Of a stretch of 64,000 nucleotides of DNA, positions 57,963 to 64,000 are shown piece after piece (position 1 is the stretch's first letter; each line of letters starts with the position of its first letter). The position numbers and the translations under genes are program-made. This DNA is from Flavobacteriales bacterium (lineage in GTDB: Bacteria; Bacteroidota; Bacteroidia; Flavobacteriales_D; Sanyastnellaceae): contig JADKIZ010000002.1 of assembly GCA_016722445.1 (NCBI GenBank), positions 62,001 to 126,000 on the forward strand. The letters run 5' to 3'. The notes under the pieces were generated by a model that made no database searches, was not told the origin of the DNA, and saw only the letters and a list, made by a program, of their open reading frames with translations.

Positions 57963-59885
57963 GTGAAAAAAACAAGCCTGATCATATGGTCTATTCTGAT
58001 CTACCAATTGGCTTGGTCGCAGGCTGATTACAGCATTCAATCGCTTACATCCATCAATAGCAAAAAGGACGACGTAGCATGTTGCATGGCAGAAGGCAAT
58101 CTCCTGCTGATGACCACCGAAGAAAAAGACTTGGTGAATGACTACGTTTGGAATAAACACGCCATCTTCCATTTGGAAAATGCCTCGCGCGGAGAATCTT
58201 TTGCCCAATGGACGAAAGGCAAAATATTGTTCGAACGAAAACGCAGTAGTGATGAAGGTCCCGCTTCATATGATCCAACAGACTCAACACTCTATTTTTC
58301 TTCAGCTGAAAACTTTGGGAATACCAAAGATCACATGCTCAAAATTTATCGCATGAAATACGATGGCGAAAATTGGAGTCAACCCGAAATACTTAGTTTT
58401 TGCAATGCGACATCAGACTACACCCATCCTTGGTATGATCCTGCTCAAAAACTGATGGTATTCAGCAGCAATAGATCCGGAGGATTCGGTAACATGGACA
58501 TTTGGTACAGTTACTTCGTGGACAGTATCGGATGGACAGAACCTGTAAATCCTGGCATGATGGTGAATACGCCATCGAATGAAATTTTCCCTACCGTTTT
58601 TGATGGTGACATTTATTTTTCCACGGATGCTCCCGGTGGCATGGGAGGATATGACATCAAAAAAGCACTGCGCAGTGATCAGTGGAAATCTACCATGGCT
58701 TTGAATGCGCCTTTTAATTCACCGCAAGACGAAATCAATCTCATTTTTCTCTATAACGAAAAGGCCCTTCTCACTTCGAATCGCACTGGAGGTTTAGGAG
58801 GTGATGATATTTATCTTCTGTCTAAAAATCCCGATCCGCAGGTCATCAACAAATACACTGCACGACTTGAAATAGACCATCAACCGCTTCCACAAGTGTC
58901 AGTAGCGGCCACCAATGAGTACAATGAATTGGTGATGAAAGAAAAAAGCGATTCCAGTGGGCATGTCAACATCTCATCACTTCGGATGAACAACAGGTAC
59001 AGGCTTCAACTCGCAGGAGTTGACCCTTCCGAATATGAAAGAATTCTCTTGGTGTTATACGATCATTTGGGAAATCGCATTCGTGAAATCAGATTCAACA
59101 TAAGTGGTTTCGCTGATATGGAACTTCTGCCTTTGAATTATTCCGAATTGCATTTGATTCCGTTGGAAGATCAAAGCCTTCTAACCATTCAAATTGAAGG
59201 TCAACTTTTCGAAGAAACTCCTGGCGACATCAGTAAAACAGAACCCATTACTATCCTCGATGACAATGGCAATCCGGTCGCATTGGCCTATACCAACAAC
59301 ACAGGTAAGTTCCGGTTTACGAAGCTAGAACCTCAGCAGGAATACACATTCAAACTTTCACAAGCAACCGCTGCAAAAAATGTTCTGATCACCGATAAAG
59401 GAGAAAAAATCACTTTGCCGGTATTGAATGCGGAAGTCAACTATACCAGGGTCAATTTGGATGAAGCCATTGAACTCGTGAATGAATACAATGAAAAAAT
59501 CACTGTATCACCGAAAGATCTTTTTGTGATCAATCGAATTTATTACGAGTACAACAGTGCAAGACTCACCACAGAAGCCATTCGTCAGTTGCAACAGTTG
59601 GCAATCATCCTGAATCGCAATCAGGATATTGCCATCGATGTGCTGTCGCATACCGATAGTCGTGGTAATGACGACTATAACATGAAGCTTTCAGAAAAAC
59701 GCGCCCATTCTACTGTAGAATATTTTACTTCGACAGGCATTGCCTCCAATCGCTTCACGGCCACAGGTCGAGGCGAAAGTCAATTGTTGAATGAATGCGA
59801 CGATGGTGTCACTTGTTCTGATCCAGAACACTCCATCAACAGACGGACAGAAATTAAGCTGCGGAAGATGCCGGTTTCACGGTAA
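57963..59885 (+). CDS. OmpA-family protein with PD40 repeats
   Basis: A 640-residue exported protein. It begins with GTG directly after the PorP stop, and the signal peptide ends LAWSQ. Residues ~90-290 hold PD40/WD40-like repeats (DSTLYFSSAENFG, LMVFSSNRSGGFGNMDIW, IYFSTDAPGGMGGYDI, LLTSNRTGGLGGDDIY). A middle part has carboxypeptidase-regulatory-like Ig strands. The C-terminus (about 522-636) is an OmpA domain with the peptidoglycan-binding Asp and Arg in HTDSRGNDDYNMKLSEKRA and NRRTEIKL. Related PorE/SprE-like proteins tie T9SS surface parts to the cell wall. It ends the cassette. Confidence 0.9.
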   Translation: MKKTSLIIWSILIYQLAWSQADYSIQSLTSINSKKDDVACCMAEGNLLLMTTEEKDLVNDYVWNKHAIFHLENASRGESFAQWTKGKILFERKRSSDEGPASYDPTDSTLYFSSAENFGNTKDHMLKIYRMKYDGENWSQPEILSFCNATSDYTHPWYDPAQKLMVFSSNRSGGFGNMDIWYSYFVDSIGWTEPVNPGMMVNTPSNEIFPTVFDGDIYFSTDAPGGMGGYDIKKALRSDQWKSTMALNAPFNSPQDEINLIFLYNEKALLTSNRTGGLGGDDIYLLSKNPDPQVINKYTARLEIDHQPLPQVSVAATNEYNELVMKEKSDSSGHVNISSLRMNNRYRLQLAGVDPSEYERILLVLYDHLGNRIREIRFNISGFADMELLPLNYSELHLIPLEDQSLLTIQIEGQLFEETPGDISKTEPITILDDNGNPVALAYTNNTGKFRFTKLEPQQEYTFKLSQATAAKNVLITDKGEKITLPVLNAEVNYTRVNLDEAIELVNEYNEKITVSPKDLFVINRIYYEYNSARLTTEAIRQLQQLAIILNRNQDIAIDVLSHTDSRGNDDYNMKLSEKRAHSTVEYFTSTGIASNRFTATGRGESQLLNECDDGVTCSDPEHSINRRTEIKLRKMPVSR

Positions 59886-60332
59886 TCAAAAATCATCTTC
59901 TAAGTTTTCTGACTGGTTCAAATCGCCTATGTCTCTCTTCAACCAATAAATCAAAACTCCTACAAAGAAGACACATAACCCAATAAAGATGGAACGGATG
60001 GAGTAAAATCTCAATCCAAAATGAAGAATGAGTGTTGTTACCAAAAACATGCGTCCGATGAAGTAAGCCCATTCCGCGAAACTCCTTGATTTTGAGAAGA
60101 AAAAGATCACATTCCTGATCAGTATGGCACCTAATCCACTGGCTATCAAAAGACTTGCAAATGGCCAATGCATAATGCGAAATACAAGGCCTAAAATGAA
60201 TAAAAACAAAGGAACGAAAACCAAAGACCAATGCTCAAACCAACGCCTGTCGCGGTCTTCATCAAACTGATCCAGAATTTTCTCTGAAAATTTTATCACT
60301 TTCCAAAAATAATATTTGCATCCAACATACAA
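59886..60332 (-). CDS. Small polytopic membrane protein with FRIMHWPF motif
   Basis: A 148-residue protein with about four membrane segments. After a charged start (DQFDEDRDRRWFEHW) it has LVFVPLFLFILGLVFRIMHWPFASLLIASGLGAILI. The F-R/K-I-M-H-W-P block recurs in small Bacteroidota membrane proteins and loosely recalls the first helix of GldL, but that is not enough to call it GldL. It ends in an acidic tail (NQSENLEDDF). It converges on the OmpA gene, with a 1-bp gap. Confidence 0.6.
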   Translation of the reverse strand: MYVGCKYYFWKVIKFSEKILDQFDEDRDRRWFEHWSLVFVPLFLFILGLVFRIMHWPFASLLIASGLGAILIRNVIFFFSKSRSFAEWAYFIGRMFLVTTLILHFGLRFYSIRSIFIGLCVFFVGVLIYWLKRDIGDLNQSENLEDDF

Positions 60333-60345
60333 CTAAGTATATTTG
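60315..60345 (+). promoter_or_regulatory. Bacteroidota-type promoter of tRNA-Val
   Basis: TTTG (60315-60318) and TATATTTG (60338-60345) are separated by 19 bp, an exact consensus fit. The tRNA begins 59 bp later. Confidence 0.65.
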
Positions 60346-60404
60346 CGCCCGCTTTTACAGAAAAATAGTTGCTAAAGAGGCAACGATTGAAAAAGCAAAA
60401 TATT

Positions 60405-60479
60405 GGGAGCTTAGCTCAGCTGGTTCAGAGCATCTGCCTTACAAGCAGAGGGTCACAGGTTCGAACCCTGTAGCTCCCA
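60405..60479 (+). tRNA. tRNA-Val (anticodon TAC)
   Basis: A complete 75-base cloverleaf: acceptor GGGAGCT pairs with AGCTCCC, the D-arm has GCTC...GAGC, the anticodon arm TCTGC-CTTACAA-GCAGA gives TAC, and the T-arm is ACAGG-TTCGAAC-CCTGT. The discriminator is A. CCA is not encoded. A terminator follows at 60491. Confidence 0.97.
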
Positions 60480-60490
60480 CAAAATTAAAA

Positions 60491-60518
60491 GGCTGCCCCT
60501 AAAAGGCAGCTTTTTTTT
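60491..60518 (+). terminator. Terminator after tRNA-Val
   Basis: GGCTGCC pairs with GGCAGCT (one G-T pair) around a 7-base loop and is followed by eight T. Confidence 0.8.
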
Positions 60519-60536
60519 GCCCTTACCTCACTAACC

Positions 60537-60794
60537 ATGTTCAAATTCTACATTCTCAATTCAGAGCGAGCTGATAAATTCTATATAGGACATTCTGGAG
60601 ATGACATCATCGAACGCTTGCGAAAACACAATTCTGATCACAAAGGATTTACCGGAAAATTCAATGACTGGATGATCATTTATACTGAAGATTTTCCAAA
60701 CTAAAATAAATCTTATACGAGGAAGAGCTAGGTTAATAGTTGGAAATCCAGATAACTTAGAGTAAGCTTAATCGCTTCGCTCGATAGTTCTCAA
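60537..60794 (+). pseudogene. Decayed GIY-YIG endonuclease gene
   Basis: The first 55 codons encode MFKFYILNSERADKFYIGHS, then GDDIIERLRKHNSDHKGF, the GIY-YIG (URI-type) domain start. The frame then meets TAA at 60702, TAG at 60729 and TAA at 60753. Between these stops the same frame still reads NKSYTRKS, VNSWKSR and LRVSLIASLDSS, which match the expected family ending (RExEIKSWKSR, then IRSLDSS). So one reading frame survives with three stops. The complete gene would be about 85 residues. Such genes often sit downstream of tRNAs in this phylum. Confidence 0.8.
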
Positions 60795-60824
60795 TACATT
60801 TACATCATAATAAAACCAATTATC

Positions 60825-61583
60825 ATGACACAATCAAAATTAATTCTAATCGCACTGATGTTATTCGGTGCTCAATTTTCAGGAGACGCTCAGCGTAAAA
60901 GGGTTGCTGTTGTTACATTTTATTGCGACAAATGGATCGATATGTCCGGCATTGGAAGTGATGCTGCTATGCTTTCTTCAGTTGCTACACTCGCGGAGGA
61001 TCCTGCGTTTGACATTAAAAAAGTGCTTACCAAATTCCATGATGTATTCTTCAATGAATACGCAAAGCAATTCCCTTTTGATCTCGTTCCTGAAGCGGAA
61101 GTAATCGGAAACGAGAATTATAAGGCATACGAAAGCTATTGGGATGAAACAGCTGACAAAGACCAACATAAACTATTGCAACGATATGCTACTGTCGATG
61201 GCTACAAGCCACTTCTAGAAATGTGGTCGAAGTCTGAAAAACGCAATGAAAAGCGTATGTTGGAAATATTCGGAGATAAAGTGGACGGAGTGATGTTCGT
61301 TTACCTCGATTTTTCGATGGTTCAGAAAGTGGCTGTCGGAGGTACTGGTGCTGCTGGTATCAATGCATTTTGCCGCATGAAAGTATGGAACAAAAATGGC
61401 GACAAAGTGTTTACAGTAAATGAGAATGCAAAGTCGAAAGGAACAGTTGCTGTTGTAAGTGGCATTCCAGTTATGAAGCCTGATAAAGTTCTTCCGCTTT
61501 GTGAGGACAGTGCAGATCAACTCATGGAAGACTTGAGAAAACGTATTGGTAAAATCGCAGCCAAATCAGCTGAAAAGCTGTAA
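60825..61583 (+). CDS. Exported protein of unknown function
   Basis: A 252-residue exported protein (signal ending FSGDAQ, about residue 22). I do not recognise a family. The core has VAVVTFYCDKWIDMSGIGSD, VPEAEVIGNENYKAYESYWD, VDGVMFVYLDFSMVQKVAVGGTGAAG and a Lys-rich C-terminus (KRIGKIAAKSAEKL). The alternating strands and helices suggest an alpha/beta fold. It stands alone after the GIY-YIG remnant. The next clear terminator-like hairpin is at 61711. Confidence 0.55.
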   Translation: MTQSKLILIALMLFGAQFSGDAQRKRVAVVTFYCDKWIDMSGIGSDAAMLSSVATLAEDPAFDIKKVLTKFHDVFFNEYAKQFPFDLVPEAEVIGNENYKAYESYWDETADKDQHKLLQRYATVDGYKPLLEMWSKSEKRNEKRMLEIFGDKVDGVMFVYLDFSMVQKVAVGGTGAAGINAFCRMKVWNKNGDKVFTVNENAKSKGTVAVVSGIPVMKPDKVLPLCEDSADQLMEDLRKRIGKIAAKSAEKL

Positions 61584-61975
61584 TTTATTTTCATCAATGA
61601 TTTGAAGCCTTCTTACTTATAAACGCTATTCATTTTTTAGGCTTTAGTCGGAAGACTTAGCTCTTCTGGATGAATAGTTGCAAAGGTTCGATACTTATAA
61701 CCCACATTTTAAAAGGTCATCATAACGATGACCTTTTTTATTTTACAGAATGCTCATTAGGATCTTCACCTAGAGGTTTCAAACCAGGTGGTTAAACAAG
61801 GTTTGAATCTCATTGCTCACATTTTTCCGGCTGGAAAAGTTCTGATTTCAAACTTGGACATTTGCTCAGTACAAATGCGAAAAAATCGTCCCATTCATGA
61901 TAATTATTCATTCATTGCAAGTCTGCAAAATACCTTTGTAGATGAATAAGCAGAGCACGCTATTGTATCAACCCT
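61584..61975. other. Intergenic region with tRNA-like remnants, no gene
   Basis: About 390 bp with no credible ORF. Two blocks resemble the 3' half of the tRNA-Val gene: CAAAGGTTCGA...CCCACA (61681-61706) and ACAAGGTTTGAA...CTCACA (61795-61821). The first also has an upstream CTTAGCTC (D-arm-like, about 61656-61663), but the anticodon arm is missing. Each is followed by a hairpin (61711-61740; TTTTCC/GGAAAA near 61823-61838). Near 61766-61791 there is an imperfect inverted repeat (CACCT/AGGTG with GGTTT/AAACC). These are probably eroded copies. Confidence 0.4.
61711..61740 (+). terminator. Terminator-like hairpin downstream of the orphan gene
   Basis: AAAAGGTCATC and GATGACCTTTT form an 11-bp stem with loop ATAAC, then a T run. 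It lies 128 bp after the stop of the 60825 gene and 5 bp after the first tRNA-like remnant, so it may have served a lost tRNA. Confidence 0.75.
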
Positions 61976-62632
61976 TTGAATCAACTCAATCACATATCCA
62001 TATTGGTACATCAGGAAGAATTCCTCCTTCACCCGCTCCGCTTTGTATTTCGGCCAAAAGACAAATCGCTTATTTGTGCTGATATACATATCGGCAAAGG
62101 TTCTCATTTCAGAAAAAATGGTATTGCCATTCCAAGGCTTGTAAACAAAAACAATTTCTGGAATCTCGCGGCTGCTTTTGAGTTGTTTGAACCGGATCAT
62201 TTTGTGGTGCTTGGAGATATGGTACACAGCTCAGAAAATGAAGAATGGAGTGACATGAGTGATTTTCTGGACAACTATCCTGGAATGAGCAGAACGCTCA
62301 TTCGCGGAAATCATGAAATTGAACACGACAGACTCTATGAAAAGATGGGATTCGATGTCAGCTCTTCATTCCGAAAAGATGGATTCGCCTTCATACATGA
62401 TGAAGCCGATCGACAGGAAGACGATGCCTTTACTTTTTCCGGACATATTCATCCTGCTGTGAGTCTTTATGGACAAGGCAGACAACACCTCAAAGTGGCT
62501 TGTTTCTGGTTGAAGCCTGATGGTCTTGTACTACCGGCATTTGGAACATTCACCGGTTCGGCTGCGATTCGTCCTAAAAAAAGTGATCGCATTTTCGCGG
62601 TGACAGATCAAACCATCATCGAAATCAAATAA
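61976..62632 (+). CDS. pdeM: PdeM, ligase-associated DNA-damage-response endonuclease
   Basis: A 218-residue calcineurin-like metallophosphoesterase. The metal-binding motifs are ADIHIGKGSHF, VLGDMVHS, IRGNHEIEH and FSGHIHPAV. The pattern HPLRFVFRPKDKSLICADIHIGKGSHFRKNG is the PdeM (TIGR04123) type, which is usually linked to an ATP-dependent DNA ligase and a DEAD-box helicase. Here no such partners are in the window. The start is a TTG at 61976; no in-frame ATG is available nearby. A hairpin follows the stop. Confidence 0.88.
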   Translation: MNQLNHISILVHQEEFLLHPLRFVFRPKDKSLICADIHIGKGSHFRKNGIAIPRLVNKNNFWNLAAAFELFEPDHFVVLGDMVHSSENEEWSDMSDFLDNYPGMSRTLIRGNHEIEHDRLYEKMGFDVSSSFRKDGFAFIHDEADRQEDDAFTFSGHIHPAVSLYGQGRQHLKVACFWLKPDGLVLPAFGTFTGSAAIRPKKSDRIFAVTDQTIIEIK

Positions 62633-62656
62633 AAATGCCCCCTTTCGGAGGCATTT
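62633..62656. terminator. Hairpin after pdeM
   Basis: AAATGCCCCC and GGAGGCATTT pair (one mismatch) around loop TTTC directly after the pdeM stop. It has no strong T run, so it may act weakly in either direction. The convergent gene ends at 62680. Confidence 0.5.
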
Positions 62657-62679
62657 CAAAATATCTTTTATTTCTAAAC

Positions 62680-63056
62680 TCAGTATTTGAGTTCTTTGAT
62701 CTTCTTTCCGTGTTTCCAGAATTCTTCCTTGATCTTCTTTCCCTGTTCATTGAATTGTGAAGTCACGCCATGTTCCTTCCTGCTTCATAATTCTCTACCG
62801 TCTTAATGCTTCCATTGCTGAAATAAAACTGCCACGTACCATCTTCCTTTCCATTTTTATATGTACCAGTCCATTGCAGATTACCATTGGGGAAAAACAC
62901 TTCTTCTTTCATCAGATCGCCACTTAACTTATCAAAGTACAACACCACGTGTTCCTGGCCATTGTCGTGCATACGCATGACCTGACGATCCAATGCTGGA
63001 TCCTGGAAGGAACTCAAAAAAATGAACAGTAGAAATGCCGGGATGAAAGTTTTCAC
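62680..63056 (-). CDS. MORN-repeat-like exported protein, one-base deletion
   Basis: A small exported protein (about 126 residues after repair). Two to three MORN-like units are visible: FFPNGNLQWTGTYKNGKEDGTW, FYFSNGSIKTVENYEAGK, and QFNEQGKKIKEEFWKHGKKI. Such proteins resemble the YwqK antitoxin family, but no toxin is nearby. The frame breaks near 62777: one missing base after NYEAG; restoring it gives KEHGVTSQFNEQGKK and a stop at 62680. The start is probably GTG at 63056, which begins the signal peptide VKTFIPAFLLFIFLSSF. An ATG at 63104 is also possible. It follows the lipoprotein gene on the same strand. Confidence 0.6.
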
Positions 63057-63118
63057 AGGGTGAACTATATAGGGGTTGGCGATTGATACGGTCTGCCTGC
63101 TCATTGGGTTACATTAAA

Positions 63119-63658
63119 TTATTGATTGATGTACACGCTAAAATCTCCAGCGAGATTTACGTCCCCAGGAATAACCGTGCCATCTATCACCTCATTAAGC
63201 GTCATTTGAAAAGCCACTGTCTCGGTGCCACCCAAAAGAGGAGCCTCAGAGACCTGAACAACGGCATTCACCGGAACATATTGACGAAGAGAATCGATAG
63301 GGTCATTCAGATTGAATTCATCAATCCAAGCTGTAAACTCCTGGTCACCAGTCTGTGGATTAATCCGAAATTGTCCACCGCCATCGAGGTTAGGAATTTC
63401 AATCCATGCACTCAATGTATGGGTTTGGGTTTCGCCTTCGATGGCCACATTACCCGTGACATAATAACGACGAGACTCAGGCTCGAGTGTATCGGTCAAG
63501 ATGTAATTGGTACCCAACATGTCGTAAGACACATCCTGCCAAGTGAATTTGCCACAATTGCATTTGTAGGGATTAGCCACATAGTCAGGGCTTTTCTTGC
63601 AAGATGCAATCAGGAGCACTGTAAAAAGTGCTATGGAGAAAAGGTAGATTTTTTTCAT
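63119..63658 (-). CDS. Lipoprotein of unknown function
   Basis: A 179-residue lipoprotein (signal ending VLLIASC, Cys 20). After KKSPDYVANPYKCNCGKFTW it is a beta-rich domain with repeated strands (RYYVTGNVAIEGETQTHTLSAWIEIP, GDFSVYINQ). No family recognised. It is the upstream neighbour of the MORN-like gene on the same strand and probably cotranscribed with it. Confidence 0.6.
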   Translation of the reverse strand: MKKIYLFSIALFTVLLIASCKKSPDYVANPYKCNCGKFTWQDVSYDMLGTNYILTDTLEPESRRYYVTGNVAIEGETQTHTLSAWIEIPNLDGGGQFRINPQTGDQEFTAWIDEFNLNDPIDSLRQYVPVNAVVQVSEAPLLGGTETVAFQMTLNEVIDGTVIPGDVNLAGDFSVYINQ

Positions 63659-63690
63659 GAGATTCTGAAATGCCGCCCGAAAGTAAGAAA

Positions 63691-64000
63691 TTATCCGAAA
63701 TCAGGGTAAAGGAGGTACTTCTTCCTTTTCAACTTGTATCCGTCCAATTCTTTCTGCCAGGAGTTTCGAATATCAGACGCCTTCTTACCCTCAATCAGTT
63801 GCAGCCTCAATTGGTCAGTTCCGGCAAGTTTGTCGAAAAAGTCAGGACTGGTGAAAAATCCCTTCTTATCAGGGGCATTTTCATACAAACCAACAATCCA
63901 TTCCAGGTACAATTGTCTTGAAGAGGTGAAGTAAAAAGATCCAAATTCACGCAAATCATGACCAGAACATTGTTTTCCCTCGTGCGGTGGGTCCATCGCT
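63691..64000 (-). CDS. C-terminus of NamZ/DUF1343 family protein (partial, runs off the window)
   Basis: Only the last ~100 residues are present; the gene continues beyond 64000. The text TSPDFFDKLAGTDQLRLQLIEGK, then IRNSWQKELDGYKLKRKKYLLYPDF, is the typical end of DUF1343, whose member NamZ is an exo-beta-N-acetylmuramidase for peptidoglycan recycling. The apparent start at 63996 is only an internal codon. Confidence 0.8.
   Translation of the reverse strand, partial: AMDPPHEGKQCSGHDLREFGSFYFTSSRQLYLEWIVGLYENAPDKKGFFTSPDFFDKLAGTDQLRLQLIEGKKASDIRNSWQKELDGYKLKRKKYLLYPDFG

Noticed and set aside
62680..63658. Toxin-antitoxin pair (MORN/YwqK-like antitoxin with the lipoprotein)
   Set aside because: Both proteins carry export signals and no toxin fold is recognisable.
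63083..63709. 208-residue plus-strand ORF
   Set aside because: It is antisense to the lipoprotein gene, which has a proper signal peptide and lipobox.
1..64000. CRISPR arrays, insertion sequences, prophage or defence islands
   Set aside because: No regularly spaced repeats, transposase, integrase or defence motifs were seen. The Gly- and Asp-rich repeats in coding regions are protein repeats.

Overview
The window reads as chromosomal DNA of a gliding or T9SS-bearing Bacteroidota, most likely Flavobacteriales-like. Support: gldD, gldE, porX, a PorP/SprF homologue, type A and type B T9SS sorting domains, the conserved HU / mutY-ssb-gldE-gldD block, promoters of the Bacteroidota form TTTG-N(17-23)-TAnnTTTG, A/T-rich translation starts without Shine-Dalgarno sequences, and many outer-membrane beta-barrels and lipoproteins. 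There is no rRNA operon, CRISPR array, transposase or prophage. The species cannot be named from the sequence alone.

Layout. 0-3 kb: an interrupted lipoprotein, a polyprenyl-phosphate sugar transferase and a beta-barrel protein. 3-9 kb: hutH (interrupted), an active and an inactive M16 peptidase, and another barrel. 9-14 kb: maf diverging from guaA, a LysM/periplasmic-binding protein and hemF (interrupted). 14-20 kb: a 1611-residue T9SS cargo (hydrolase plus beta-solenoid) and a small lipoprotein. 20-25 kb: the housekeeping block psd-cdsA, ftsH, rsfS, diverging from birA. 25-31 kb: a MarR regulator followed by a fadN-fadA-fadE-like fatty-acid beta-oxidation operon. 31-42 kb: TIGR02757, DUF4159, RidA, a 53-residue membrane protein, gldD-gldE-ssb-mutY, HU-TPR-COX24-like miniprotein-RNase G, an HD hydrolase and porX. 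43-52 kb: a prolyl oligopeptidase, a second large T9SS cargo with MopE-like metal-binding repeats, a HEAT-like protein, and two thioredoxin-fold proteins. 52-60 kb: DUF2797, an RRM protein, rocD, DUF3109, then a four-gene surface cassette (tail-fibre-like protein, type B cargo, PorP/SprF, OmpA). 60-64 kb: tRNA-Val, a decayed GIY-YIG gene, eroded tRNA-like sequence, pdeM, small exported proteins and the C-terminus of a NamZ/DUF1343 enzyme.

How it fits together. Most genes are housekeeping: GMP synthesis, phospholipid synthesis, haem, DNA repair, RNA decay and fatty-acid degradation. The accessory theme is the type IX secretion system: regulator (porX), gliding lipoprotein and partner (gldD, gldE), PorP/SprF, and three exported cargos.

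An important quality point: at least eight reading frames carry one-base indels, mostly in short homopolymers. guaA has a compensating pair, and hutH and hemF each have one in-frame stop. Because probably essential genes are among those affected, consensus errors are the simplest explanation. I did not find a convincing new multi-gene system. The best leads are the surface cassette at 55-60 kb, the two large T9SS cargos, a palindromic candidate operator before the fad operon, a leader hairpin before the RRM gene, and the eroded tRNA/GIY-YIG locus.
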